A DNA stretch of 64,000 bases from Kitasatospora viridis (GTDB taxonomy: Bacteria; Actinomycetota; Actinomycetes; Streptomycetales; Streptomycetaceae), in contig NZ_VIWT01000001.1 of the NCBI RefSeq assembly GCF_007829815.1, positions 5,915,001 to 5,979,000 on the forward strand. The letters are read 5' to 3'. How positions within the stretch are numbered: the first letter of the stretch is position 1; each line of letters begins with the position of its first letter. Below are positions 9,701 to 19,900 of this stretch, piece by piece. Below the pieces are notes generated by a model that saw only the letters and a list, made by a program, of their open reading frames with translations, made no database searches and had not been told where the DNA came from. The translations under genes were made by a program, and so were the position numbers.

Positions 9701-12132
9701 CGGTCGCCGTGCAGGTCGCCGTCGGCGCCGAGGACGGCGGGCGGCGCACCGTCGCCGTGCACTCCCGGCCCGCCGACGCGCCGGACGCGCCGTGGAGCCG
9801 GCACGCCGCCGGACTGCTCACCGCCGCCGTGGAAGAAGCAGGGTTCGACCTGCGGACCTGGCCGCCCGAGGGCGCCGAACCGATCGACCTGGGCGAGCTC
9901 TACCCCCGGCTCGCCGGGGTCGGCTACGGCTACGGCGAGGTGTTCCAGGGCCTGCGCGCCGCCTGGCGGCGCGGTGACGACCTGTTCGCCGAGGCCGCCC
10001 TGCCCGACGCTGCCCGCGGTTCGGCCGCCGCCTTCGGCCTGCACCCGGCGCTGCTCGACGCCGCCCTGCACGTCAACCTGCTGGACCTGGGCGAGGGCCA
10101 GGCCGTGCTGCCGTTCAGCTGGGGCGGGGTCACCCTGCACGCCGGCGGGGCCGGCGAGCTGCGGCTGCACGTCGCCGGGGCAGGCCAGGACGCGGTTTCG
10201 CTGGCGGTCGCGGACGGCACCGGCGCGCCGGTGGCCACCGTCCGCACCCTGGTGGCCCGTCCGGTCGCGGCGGGGCAACTGGCCGCCGGGCCGGGGGAGT
10301 CGCTGTTCCGCCTGGCGCAGGTCCCGCTCGACCTCGCCGCGGGCCCGGCTGTGGACCTGGTGGTCTGCGGCTCCGACGACCTCGGCCTCGGCGTGCCGGT
10401 CCACCCCGACCTGGCCTCGATCGGGACGGTCCCGGATCTGGTCGTGCTGCCGGCCGGCCCGGCCGCCGGCGAGCTGCCCGGCGCGGTGCACCGAGCCGTC
10501 GCCGACACCCTCGCCACCCTGCGGGCCTTCCTCGCCGACCCGCGCTTCGACGACGCCCGGCTGGCGGTGGTGCTGCGGTCCGGCGAGCTCGCCCACGCGC
10601 CGCTGGCCGGACTGGTCCGGGCCGCCGAGGCGGAGAACCCCGGCCGCTTCCTGCTGCTGCACAGCGACGGGGCCGGGGCCGGCGACGGCGGTGCGGGCCT
10701 GGCCACCGCACTGGCCGCCGCGCTGGCCGGCGGCGAGCCCGAGGCCACGGTGCGCGGCGGCGCGCTGACGGTGCCCCGGCTCGCCAGGGCGGACGCGGCC
10801 CGGCCGCCGCGCTTCGACCCCGACAGCTACGTGCTGATCACCGGCGGCCTCGGCGGCCTCGGGCAGCTGATCGCCCGTCACCTCGCGGACGCCCACGGCG
10901 TCCGGCGCCTGCTGCTGACGGGCCGTCGGGGCGCGGACACCCCCGGCGCGGCCGAGCTGCGGGCCGAGCTCGAAGCGCTCGGCGCCGAGGTCGCGGTGGC
11001 GAGCTGCGACGCGGCCGACCGCGCCCGCCTCGCCGACCTGCTGGCCCGCTACCCGGTCGGCGCCGTGGTGCACTCGGCCGGCGTGGTCGACAACGGCATG
11101 CTCGCCGCGCTCACCCCCGAGCAGGTCGAGCGGGTGCTGCGGCCCAAGGTGGACGCCGCCTGGAACCTGCACGAGCTCACCCGGGACCGCGAGCTCGACG
11201 CCTTCGTGCTGTTCTCCTCCACCGCCGGCCTGCTGGTCGGCGGCGGCCAGTCCAACTACGCGGCCGCCAACGCCTTCCTGGACGGCCTGGCCGCCCACCG
11301 CCGGGCCGCCGGGCTGCCCGCCGTCTCGCTGGCCTGGGGCCTGTGGTCCGAGGTCGGCGGCCTGGCCGACCAGGTGGACGCCGCCGACCTGGAGCGGATG
11401 CACCGGCTGGGCCTGCCGCCGCTGCCCGCCGCGCAGGGGCTGGAGCTGTTCGACTCCGCGCTGGCCGCCGAGGACGCCCTCGTGGTGCCGATGCGCCTGG
11501 ACACCGCCGCCGTGCGGGCCAGGGCCGACGGCGTCCCGGCGCTGCTGCGCGGGCTGGTCCGCGCCACCGCGCGCCGCACCGCCGGGGCCGCGGCCCCCTC
11601 CCGCGCCGACGCCCGCGACACCTGGCGGGAGCGCCTCGCCCCGCTGCCGGAGGCCGAACGCGACCGCCTGCTGCTGGAGCTGGTGCTCACCGGCGCGGCC
11701 ACCGTGCTCGGCCACGCCTCGGCCGGGGCGCTCGACCCGGACAAGGCGTTCCAGGAGATGGGCTTCGACTCGCTCGCCGCCGTCGAACTGCGCAACCTGC
11801 TCGGCACGGCCACCGGCCTCGCGCTGCCCGCCACCCTGGTCTTCGACCAGCCGGCCCCCGCCGTACTGACCGCCTTCCTGAAGGCCGAACTCGTCCCCGG
11901 CCCGGCCGACCAGGCCCGGCTGCTGGTCGCCGAGGTCGACCGGCTCGAAACCGCGCTGGCCGCCGTGGCGGACCAGGACGGCTCGCACGCCCGGATCACC
12001 GCCCGCCTCGAAGCGCTGCTGCGCACCTGGCGCGACGCGCACGGCACCGGCGGCACGGCGCCGGACGACTTCGACACCGCCACCGACGAAGAGCTCTTCG
12101 CGACGATCGACAACGAATCTGGAGTCCAGTGA
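6739..12132 (+). CDS. Type I PKS, one module (KS-AT-DH-KR-ACP)
   Basis: This one-module polyketide synthase has 1797 residues. Residues 1-35 form a charged coiled coil (LLDYLRRTTSDLRETRRRL), the N-terminal docking domain that receives the chain from another PKS protein, so it is not a loading module. The KS has Cys in DTACSSS near 209, AHGTGT and KSNIGHTQAAAG. The AT has GHSVGE near 642 and HAFH near 737, which indicates malonyl-CoA. The DH has HPWLADHAV near 937 and LHPALLDAALH. The KR has TGGLGGLG near 1368, but VDN in place of the LDD of B-type enzymes near 1450; Ser and Tyr are intact. ACP Ser is in GFDSLAAVELRN near 1676. There is no ER, so the product should be a double bond. The C-terminal docking tail ends EELFATIDNESGVQ. 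ATG 6739 has only a weak ribosome-binding site. The stop overlaps the next start. Confidence 0.96.
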   Translation: MAALANNEDRLLDYLRRTTSDLRETRRRLRESEQRAHEPIAIVGMACRYPGGVATPGQLWNLVAAGADAVTDFPADRGWDVESLYHPDPARPGKTYARTGAFLHDAADFDPDFFGISPREALAMDPQQRLLLETCHEAFEDAGLLPAALRGSRTGVFVGVMYNDYASRLPAVPEDLDGYLANGSAASVASGRVAYTFGLEGPAVTVDTACSSSLVALHWAVRALQSGECTLALAGGVTVMSTPETFVDFSRQRGLAPDGRCKAFAEGADGTGWGEGAGMLLVERLADAQRLGHRVLAVVKGSAINSDGASSRLTAPNGPAQQRVIKQALAGAGVSPAEVDAVEAHGTGTSLGDPIEAQALLATYGQDRPAERPLWLGSIKSNIGHTQAAAGVAGVIKMVQAMRHGVLPRTLHVDAPSSQVDWAAGEVRLLTDSQPWPEHGRPRRAAVSSFGISGTNAHVVLEQAPAPEPATPGLRLDAVPWLLSARTPEALAAQKARLRAWVEARPELDPAEVAFSLACARTSWEHRAVVVGGSTEELLAALPTAPDTAVRGGKLAFLFTGQGSQRLGMGRELHRAFPVFAAAFDEVAALLDAELEVPLVEVIERRPELLNRTDYAQAAIFAVEVALFRLVESLGVRPDHLVGHSVGELAAAHVAGVLPLGDAVALVAARGRLMQALPAGGAMVAIRATEAEVLPLLDERVGLAAVNGPRSVVVSGEQDAVLALAARFDKSTRLTVSHAFHSPLMEPMRAEFALVAKARSYGTPTIPIVSTLTGAPIGAEELGSPDYWVEHVRQPVRFEPALRALADLGVRRLLELGPDAVLTAMAGECLDGSPAIAATMRRDSPETRELLGALARLHADGVPVDWAALFEGRRPDRVDLPLYPFQRTRLWLEAGSSAGDPSGLGQLPVEHPLLAAATELPDSGGLVLTGRLSRSAQPWLADHAVHGTVLLPGTALVELAVQAGDRVGCAQLEELTLQAPLTLPEHGAVAVQVAVGAEDGGRRTVAVHSRPADAPDAPWSRHAAGLLTAAVEEAGFDLRTWPPEGAEPIDLGELYPRLAGVGYGYGEVFQGLRAAWRRGDDLFAEAALPDAARGSAAAFGLHPALLDAALHVNLLDLGEGQAVLPFSWGGVTLHAGGAGELRLHVAGAGQDAVSLAVADGTGAPVATVRTLVARPVAAGQLAAGPGESLFRLAQVPLDLAAGPAVDLVVCGSDDLGLGVPVHPDLASIGTVPDLVVLPAGPAAGELPGAVHRAVADTLATLRAFLADPRFDDARLAVVLRSGELAHAPLAGLVRAAEAENPGRFLLLHSDGAGAGDGGAGLATALAAALAGGEPEATVRGGALTVPRLARADAARPPRFDPDSYVLITGGLGGLGQLIARHLADAHGVRRLLLTGRRGADTPGAAELRAELEALGAEVAVASCDAADRARLADLLARYPVGAVVHSAGVVDNGMLAALTPEQVERVLRPKVDAAWNLHELTRDRELDAFVLFSSTAGLLVGGGQSNYAAANAFLDGLAAHRRAAGLPAVSLAWGLWSEVGGLADQVDAADLERMHRLGLPPLPAAQGLELFDSALAAEDALVVPMRLDTAAVRARADGVPALLRGLVRATARRTAGAAAPSRADARDTWRERLAPLPEAERDRLLLELVLTGAATVLGHASAGALDPDKAFQEMGFDSLAAVELRNLLGTATGLALPATLVFDQPAPAVLTAFLKAELVPGPADQARLLVAEVDRLETALAAVADQDGSHARITARLEALLRTWRDAHGTGGTAPDDFDTATDEELFATIDNESGVQ

Positions 12133-15100
12133 TGGTAGACCCGGCCAACGTCGACAGGCTCCGCGACTACCTGAAGCGGGCCACCACCGAGCTGGAGCGC
12201 ACCCGCCGCCGGGTGCGCGAGCTGGAGGAGCTCCACCGCGAGCCGATCGCGATCATCGGGATGGCCTGCCGCTACCCCGGCGGCATCCGCTCGCCCGAGG
12301 ACCTGTGGCGGATCGTCAGCGAAGGCACCGACGTGGTCTCCGGCTTCCCGGTGGACCGCGGCTGGGACGTGGAGAACCTCTACGACCCCGAGGTCGGCAA
12401 GCCCGGCAAGAGCTACGTGCGGCACGGCGGCTTCCTGCACGACGCCGCCGAGTGCGACCCCGCCTTCTTCGGCATCAGCCCCAAGGACGCCCCCGGCACC
12501 GACCCGCAGCAGCGGATGCTGCTGGAGACCTCCTGGGAGGCCTTCGAGCGGGCCGGCATCGACCCGCAGTCGATGAAGGGCACCCGGACCGGCGTCTTCG
12601 TCGGCCTGATGCACCACGACTACGTCGGCGGCACCATCTCCGGCAGCATCGTCTCGGGCCGGATCGCCTACACCCTGGGCCTGGAGGGCCCCGCCGTCAC
12701 CATGGACACCGCGTGCTCCGCCTCGCTGGTGGCGCTGCACCAGGCGACCCAGTCACTGCGCCGCGGCGAGTGCGAGTTCGCCCTGGTCGGCGGCGCCGCG
12801 GTGATGGCCAGCCCCGAGATGTTCGTCGAGTTCAGCGAGCGGCGGGCGCTGTCGGCCGACGGGCGCTGCAAGTCGTTCTCCGAGGACGCGGACGGCGCCG
12901 CCTGGTCCGAGGGCGCGGGCGTGCTGCTGGTCGAGCGGCTCTCGGACGCCCGGCGCCACGGGCACCGGGTGCTCGCGGTGATCCGCGGCAGCGCGATCAA
13001 CCAGGACGGCGCCTCCAACGGCATGACCGCGCCCAGCGGCCCGGCCCAGGTGAAGGTGATCCAGGCGGCGCTGGCCGACGCCCAGCTGACGCCGAGTCAG
13101 ATCGACGTGGTGGAGGCGCACGGCACCGGCACCAGGCTCGGTGACCCGATCGAGGCCCAGGCGGTGATCGCCGCCTACGGGCAGGACCGGCCCGCCGGCC
13201 GCCCGATGTGGCTGGGCTCGATCAAGTCCAACATGGGCCACCCGCAGGCCGCCGCCGGCGTGGCGGGCGTGATCAAGATGGTCATGGCGATGCGGCACGG
13301 CGTGCTGCCCCGGACGCTGCACGCCGAGCGCCGCACCTCCGCCGTGGACTGGTCGGCGGGCGAGGTCGAGCTGCTGACCGAGGCCAGGCAGTGGCAGACC
13401 TTCGGCCAGCCGCGCCGCGCCGCCGTCTCCGGCTTCGGGATCAGCGGCACCAACGCGCACACCATCCTGGAGGAGGCCCCGGCCGAGGAGCCGGCCGAGC
13501 GGGCACCGCGCGCCGAACTGCCCGCCGTGCCCTGGGTGCTCTCCGCCAAGACCGCCGAGGCGGTCCGGGACCAGGCGAACCGGCTGCTCGCCGCCGTCGA
13601 CCCGCTCGACCCGCGCGACGTCGGCCTCTCGCTGGCCACCACCCGCGCCCTGCTGCCGCACCGGGCCGCCGTGGTCGGCCGCGACCGGGCCGAACTGCTG
13701 GACGGGCTGCGCGCGCTGGCCGAGGGCCGCGAGCAGCCGCAGCTCGCCGCCGGCCCCGGCCGGCTCGCCGTGGTCTTCTCCGGCCAGGGCTCCCAGCGCC
13801 CCGGCATGGGGCGCGAACTGGTCGAGGGCTTCCCCGAGTTCGCCCGCGCCTTCGACGCGATCTGCGCCGAGTTCGACCGGCACCTGGACCGGCCGCTGCG
13901 CGCGGTGGTGCTGGACGCCGACTCCGAGCTGCTGGGCCAGACCGTCTACACCCAGGCCGGCCTGTTCGCCTTCGAGGTCGCGCTCTACCGCCTGCTGGAG
14001 TCCTGGGGCATCCGCCCCGACCTGCTCGGCGGGCACTCGATCGGCGAGGTGGTCGCCGCGCACGTGGCCGGCGTGCTCTCGCTCGGCGACGCCGTCGCCC
14101 TGGTCGCCGCGCGCGGCCGCCTGATGCAGGCGCTGCCCGCCGGCGGCGCGATGGTGGCGATCCGGGCCGGCGAGGCCGAGGTCGCCCCGCTGCTCGGCGC
14201 GGGCGCCGACCTGGCCGCCGTCAACGGCGAGCGCGCGGTGGTGGTCTCGGGCGACGAGGAGGCGGTGCTCGCGGTCGCCGCCCGGTTCGAGAAGACCACC
14301 AGGCTGAAGGTGTCGCACGCGTTCCACTCGCACCGGATGGACGGCATGCTGGCGGACTTCCGGGCCGTGCTCGCGGAGTTGGAGTTCCACCCGCCGCGGC
14401 TGCCGGTGGTCTCCAACCTGACCGGCACGCTCGCCGAGGACCTCACCTCGCCCGACTACTGGGTGCGCCACGTGCGCGAGGCCGTCCGGTTCCACGACGG
14501 CGTGCGCACGCTGGCCGCCGAGGGCGTCACCCGGCTGCTGGAGGTCGGCCCCGACTCGGTGCTTGCCGGCCTGGCCGAGGGCGTGGTGGCCGAGGCGGTC
14601 GCCACCCAGCGCCGCGACCGGGACGAGGCCGGGACGCTGCTGCGGGCGCTCGGCCGACTGCACGTCAGCGGCCTGAGCCCCGACTGGTCGGTGCTGTTCG
14701 CCGGCGCCCGGGTGGTGGACCTGCCGACCTACCCGTTCCGGCGCGACCGGCACTGGGAGCACGCGCCGTCGATCACGGCCGCCGCCGCCCCGGCCCGCGG
14801 TGGCGACGAGGGCGGCGAGTTCTGGGAGCTGGTCCGCGAGCAGGACGTGGCCGCCGTCGCCGCCACCCTCGGTGTCGCCGACCAGGCCCCGGTGGCCGCC
14901 CTGGTCCCGGCGCTGGCCTCCTGGTACGACCAGCGGCAGGCCAACGCCACCGTGGACGGCTGGCGTTACCGGATCGGCTGGCGGATGCTGCCCGGCGCCG
15001 AGGACCGCGCCGCCGCGTTCCGCTGGCTGGCCGTGGTCTCCGAGCAGCAGGCCCCGGACCCGTGGGTCCAGGCGGCGCTGGCCGCGCTGCGCGAGCGCGG

Positions 15101-16883
15101 CCACCAGGTCGAGCTGCTCGCCGTGCCCGCCGCCGCGCAGCACCGCAGCGCCCTGGCCGAACTACTGGCCGACCGTGGCGAGTTGGATGGTGTTCTCTCA
15201 CTGCTGGCGCTCGACACCGGGGCCGCCGTGACCGCCGCGCTGGTCCAGGCGCTCGGCGACGCCGGGATCGCGGCCCGACTGTGGGCCGTCACCCGGGACG
15301 CGCTGGCCCACGAGCCGTCGGCCCGCCCGAGCGGCTTCGCCCAGGCCGAGGTCTGGGGCCTGGGCCGGGTGGCCGCGCTGGAGCACCCCGACCGCTGGGG
15401 CGGCCTGCTCGACCTGCCCGCCGAGCTCGGCCCGCTCACCCTGGCCCGGCTCGCCACCGCGCTCACCGCCCATGGCGACGAGGACCAGCTGCTGCTGCGC
15501 GAATCCGGCCTGTTCGCCCGCCGCCTGGAGCACGCGCCGGTGCGGCCCGGCACCCCGTGGCGGCCCACCGGCACGGTGCTGGTCACCGGCGCCACCGGCG
15601 GGGTCGGCGCCCGGGTGGCGGCCTGGCTGGCCGAGCAGGGCGCGGAGCACCTGCTGCTCACCAGCCGCCGCGGCGAGGCCGCGCCCGGCACCGCCGAACT
15701 GCGCGAGCGGCTGGCCGAGTTCGGCACCGGGGTCAGCTTCGCCGCCTGCGACGCGGCCGACCGGGAGGGCCTGGCCGCGCTGCTGGCCACCGTCCCGGCC
15801 GAGCGCCCGCTGACCGCCGTGGTCCACCTGGCCGGCGTGCTGGACGACGGCGTGCTCGACGCGCTCACCCCCGAGCGGTTCGCCACCGCCCTGCGGCCCA
15901 AGGCGCAGGCCGCGCTGAACCTGCACGAGCTCACCGCGGAGCTGGACCTGTCGGCGTTCGTGCTGTTCTCCTCGCTCACCGCCACCGTCGGCGGCGCCGG
16001 GCAGGCCAACTACGCGGCCGCCAACGCCTTCCTGGACGCGCTGGCCGAGCACCGGCGCGGCGCGGGCCTGCCCGCCAGCTCGATCGCCTGGGGCCTGTGG
16101 GGCGGCGACGGCATGGCCGACCACGGCGCCGTGCGCGACGCCGGCCGCAGCCTCGGCATCTCGGCGATGGACCCCGACCGGGCGCTGACCGCGCTGCGCC
16201 GGGCGCTGGAGGGCGGCGAGACCACGCTGACCGTGGCCGCCGTGGACTGGACCCGGTTCGCGCCCGCCTTCGGCGCCGCCCGGCCCAGCCCGCTGCTGGC
16301 CGACCTGCCCGAGGTCGAGGCCCTGGCGGCATCCGGCGGCGGCGACCAGGCCGTCCCCGAGGGCTTCGCCCGGCAGCTGGCCGGGCTGACCGGCGGCGAG
16401 CGCAAGCGCGCCCTGGTGGACCTGGTCTGCACCCAGGCCGCCACCGTGCTCGGCTACGGCGCGGCCGGCGGCATCGAGCCCGGCACCGCCTTCCGCGACC
16501 TCGGCTTCGACTCGCTGACCTCGGTGGACCTGCGCAACCGGCTGAGCACCGCCGCCGGGGTGGCGCTGCCGGCCACGCTGATCTTCGACTACGCGACGCC
16601 CGCCGCGCTGGCCGAGCACCTGGGCAGCGAGCTGGGCGAGGGCGAGCCCGGCTCCTCGGCCGACGCGCTGCTGTCCGAACTCGACCGACTGGAAGCCGTG
16701 TTCAATGACCTGACGGTCGATCAGATCGAGCAGGGCCGGTTCACCGCCCGGCTGCAGTCGATGCTCAACGGGCTGACCGAGACGCTCTCCGCGGCCGGCG
16801 GCGAGACCGTCGCGGGCCGGCTGGAGAACGCCTCCGCCGACGACCTCTTCGCCTACATCGACAACGAGCTCGGCACGGCGTGA
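12132..16883 (+). CDS. Type I PKS, one module (KS-AT-KR-ACP)
   Basis: This 1583-residue single-module PKS starts at the ATG that overlaps the previous stop (TGATG), so translation is probably coupled. An N-terminal docking coiled coil (residues 1-35, RLRDYLKRATTELERTRRR) is followed by a KS with Cys in DTACSAS near 193. This KS departs from its neighbours: SPKDAPGTDPQQR instead of SPREAL.MDPQQR and KSNMGHPQAAAG instead of KSNIGHTQAAAG, though Cys and both His are kept. The AT has GHSIGE near 634 and HAFHSH near 729 (malonyl). No DH is present: after HWEH the chain passes into a KR structural part, then TGATGGVG near 1152, a clear B-type LDD near 1236 and GQANYAAAN near 1293. ACP Ser is in GFDSLTSVDLRN. 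The module should leave a hydroxyl group. The docking tail ends DLFAYIDNELGTA. A 60-bp gap separates it from the next PKS gene. Confidence 0.96.
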   Translation: MVDPANVDRLRDYLKRATTELERTRRRVRELEELHREPIAIIGMACRYPGGIRSPEDLWRIVSEGTDVVSGFPVDRGWDVENLYDPEVGKPGKSYVRHGGFLHDAAECDPAFFGISPKDAPGTDPQQRMLLETSWEAFERAGIDPQSMKGTRTGVFVGLMHHDYVGGTISGSIVSGRIAYTLGLEGPAVTMDTACSASLVALHQATQSLRRGECEFALVGGAAVMASPEMFVEFSERRALSADGRCKSFSEDADGAAWSEGAGVLLVERLSDARRHGHRVLAVIRGSAINQDGASNGMTAPSGPAQVKVIQAALADAQLTPSQIDVVEAHGTGTRLGDPIEAQAVIAAYGQDRPAGRPMWLGSIKSNMGHPQAAAGVAGVIKMVMAMRHGVLPRTLHAERRTSAVDWSAGEVELLTEARQWQTFGQPRRAAVSGFGISGTNAHTILEEAPAEEPAERAPRAELPAVPWVLSAKTAEAVRDQANRLLAAVDPLDPRDVGLSLATTRALLPHRAAVVGRDRAELLDGLRALAEGREQPQLAAGPGRLAVVFSGQGSQRPGMGRELVEGFPEFARAFDAICAEFDRHLDRPLRAVVLDADSELLGQTVYTQAGLFAFEVALYRLLESWGIRPDLLGGHSIGEVVAAHVAGVLSLGDAVALVAARGRLMQALPAGGAMVAIRAGEAEVAPLLGAGADLAAVNGERAVVVSGDEEAVLAVAARFEKTTRLKVSHAFHSHRMDGMLADFRAVLAELEFHPPRLPVVSNLTGTLAEDLTSPDYWVRHVREAVRFHDGVRTLAAEGVTRLLEVGPDSVLAGLAEGVVAEAVATQRRDRDEAGTLLRALGRLHVSGLSPDWSVLFAGARVVDLPTYPFRRDRHWEHAPSITAAAAPARGGDEGGEFWELVREQDVAAVAATLGVADQAPVAALVPALASWYDQRQANATVDGWRYRIGWRMLPGAEDRAAAFRWLAVVSEQQAPDPWVQAALAALRERGHQVELLAVPAAAQHRSALAELLADRGELDGVLSLLALDTGAAVTAALVQALGDAGIAARLWAVTRDALAHEPSARPSGFAQAEVWGLGRVAALEHPDRWGGLLDLPAELGPLTLARLATALTAHGDEDQLLLRESGLFARRLEHAPVRPGTPWRPTGTVLVTGATGGVGARVAAWLAEQGAEHLLLTSRRGEAAPGTAELRERLAEFGTGVSFAACDAADREGLAALLATVPAERPLTAVVHLAGVLDDGVLDALTPERFATALRPKAQAALNLHELTAELDLSAFVLFSSLTATVGGAGQANYAAANAFLDALAEHRRGAGLPASSIAWGLWGGDGMADHGAVRDAGRSLGISAMDPDRALTALRRALEGGETTLTVAAVDWTRFAPAFGAARPSPLLADLPEVEALAASGGGDQAVPEGFARQLAGLTGGERKRALVDLVCTQAATVLGYGAAGGIEPGTAFRDLGFDSLTSVDLRNRLSTAAGVALPATLIFDYATPAALAEHLGSELGEGEPGSSADALLSELDRLEAVFNDLTVDQIEQGRFTARLQSMLNGLTETLSAAGGETVAGRLENASADDLFAYIDNELGTA

Positions 16884-16943
16884 CCACGTGACCGCGACCG
16901 ACCACGCCGGCCCGAACCTCCCGCACAGAAGTGGCGACCTTCG

Positions 16944-19900
16944 ATGACGAACGATGACAAGCTGCTCGACTACCTGAAGCGGGTCACCGCCGATCTGGCC
17001 CAGACCCGGCAGCGGCTGCGCGACGTGGAGACCGAGGAGAAGGAGCCGATCGCCATCGTGGCGATGAGCTGCCGCTTCCCCGGCGGCGTCAGCAGCCCGG
17101 AGGAGCTGTGGCGGCTGGTCGACGAGGGCACCGACGCCATCACCGACTTCCCGGACGACCGGGGCTGGGACGGCGCCGCGCTCTACGACCCCGACCCGGA
17201 CGCGGCCGGCAAGAGCTACGTGCTGCGCGGCGGGTTCCTGCACGGGGCGGCCGACTTCGAGCCGGACTTCTTCGGCATCTCGCCGCGCGAGGCGCTGCTG
17301 ATGGACCCCCAGCAGCGGCTGCTGCTGGAGGTGGCCTGGGAGGCGCTGGAGCGCGGCGGCATCGCCCCGGACTCGGTGCGCGGCGCCCGGATCGGGGTGT
17401 TCGCGGGCACCAACGGCCAGGACTACCGCGACGTGCTGGCGAAGCTGCCGCAGGACCCCGAGGCGGCGCTCGGCACCGGCGTGCTGGCGGCGGTGATGGC
17501 CGGCCGGATCTCCTACACCCTGGGCATCGAGGGGCCCGCGGTCACCATCGACACCGCGTGCTCCTCGGCACTGGTGGCGCTGCACCTGGCGGTGCAGGCG
17601 CTGCGCCAGCGCGAGTGCACGCTGGCGATGGCCGGCGGCGTCTCGGTGATGTCCACGCCGGGCGCGTTCGTCGCGTTCAGCCGCCAGCGCGGGCTCTCCC
17701 AGGACGGCCGGTGCAAGTCCTTCGCCGACGAGGCGGACGGCACCGGCTGGGGCGAGGGCGCGGGGATGCTGCTGCTGGAGCGGCTGAGCGACGCCCGGCG
17801 GCACGGGCACCGGGTGCTGGCCGTGGTCCGTGGTTCGGCCGTCAACCAGGACGGCGCGTCCAACGGGCTGACGGCGCCCAACGGCCCGTCGCAGCAGCGG
17901 GTGATCCGGCAGGCGCTGGCGAGCGCCGGGCTGTCGGCCGCCGACGTGGACGTGGTGGAGGCGCACGGCACCGGCACCACGCTCGGTGACCCGATCGAGG
18001 CCCAAGCGCTGCTCGCCACCTACGGCCAGGGCCGCCCGGCGGACCGGCCGTTGTGGCTGGGCTCGATCAAGTCGAACATCGGGCACACCCAGGCCGCCGC
18101 GGGTGTGGCCGGGGTGATCAAGATGGTGCAGGCGATGCAGCACGGCGTGCTGCCCAGGACGCTGTTCGCCGAGGACCCGTCCAGCAAGGTGGACTGGTCG
18201 GCGGGCGAGGTAAGGCTGCTGACGGACAGTCGGCCGTGGCCGGAGGCCGACCGGCCGCGCCGGGCCGGGATCTCCTCCTTCGGCGCGAGCGGCACCAACG
18301 CGCACACCATCATCGAGCAGGCCCCCCACGAGGAGCCGGCCGCCGAGCGCGAGCCGGGCCGCGCGCCCTCCACCGTGCCGTGGGTGCTCTCCGGCCGCAC
18401 CCCCGAGGCGCTGCGCGAGCAGGCGCGCCGGCTGGCCGCCGTGGCGGACACGCTGGATCCGGCGGACGCCGGCCTCTCGCTGGCCACCACCAGGACCGCC
18501 CAGCCCTACCGGGCCGTGCTGCTCGGCCGGGACGGCGAGCAGCTGCGCCGCGGCCTCGACGCCCTGGTCGAGGGCGTGCCCGGGGTGCTCCAGGGCCGCA
18601 CCGTGAAGGGGCTGACGGCCTTCCTGTTCACCGGCCAGGGCGCGCAACGCCCGGGCATGGGAAGGGAGTTGTACCAGGAGTCCGAGACCTTCCGGCAGGC
18701 CTTCGACGAGGTGTGCGGGCACTTCGAGGCCGGGCACTTCGACGCCGGGCACTTCGACGCCGGGCTCAAGGAGTTGGTCTTCGGCACCGACGCGGAGCCG
18801 CTCAACCGGACCGCCACCACCCAGGCCGCCCTGTTCGCCTTCGAGGTGGCGCTGTTCCGGCTGCTGGAGTCCTGGGGCGTGGAGCCGGACTTCGTGGCGG
18901 GGCACTCGATCGGCGAGGTGGCGGCGGCGCACGTGGCGGGGGTGCTGTCGCTGGCGGACGCGTGCCGGCTGGTGGCGGCGCGGGGCCGGTTGATGCAGGC
19001 GCTGCCCGCCGGTGGCGCGATGGTGGCGATCAAGGCCGCCGAGGCCGAGGTCGAGCCGCTGCTGACCGAGGGGGTCGGCATCGCGGCGGTCAACGGTCCT
19101 GACGCGGTGGTGATTTCGGGCGTCGAGGCGGAAGTGCTGCGGATCGCCGCGTTGTTCGAGCGGACCAAGCGCCTGACGGTCAGTCACGCCTTCCACTCGC
19201 CGCTGATGGAGCCGATGCTGGACCAGTTCCGGTCCGAGATAGCCGATCTGACGTACGGCCGGGCGACCGTGCCGATCGTCTCCAACCTGACGGGTCGGTT
19301 GGCCACCGAGGAGTTGGCCGACCCGGAGTACTGGGTGCGCCACGTGCGCGAGGCCGTGCGCTTCCACGACGGCGTGCGGGCACTGGAGGCGGCGGGCGTC
19401 ACCCGCTTCGTCGAGCTCGGCCCCGACGCCGTGCTCACCGCGATGGCCCGCGACTGCCTCGACTCCGCCGAGGCCGTGCTCACCGCCGTCACCCGGCGCG
19501 AGCGCCCCGAGACGGACACCCTGCTCACCGCGCTGGCCCGGCTGCACATCGGCGGCCACTCGCCCGACTGGGCCGCCCTCTTCCCGGGCGCCGCCCGGGT
19601 CGACCTGCCCACCACCGCGTTCCAGCGCAGCCGCTACTGGGTCGAGGTGCCGGCCACGGTCGGCGACGTCGCCTCCGCCGGACTGGACTCCACCGAGCAC
19701 CCGCTGCTCGCCGCGGCCACACTGCTGGCCGACTCCGACGGCGCGGTGCTCACCGGGCGGCTCGCGGTGCGCACCCACCCGTGGCTGGCCGACCACGTGG
19801 TCGGCGACCAGGTCGTGGTGCCCGGCACCGCGATGGTCGAACTCGCCATCAGGGCCGGCGACCAGGTCGGCTGCGGCCACCTGGAGGAGCTCACCCTCGA

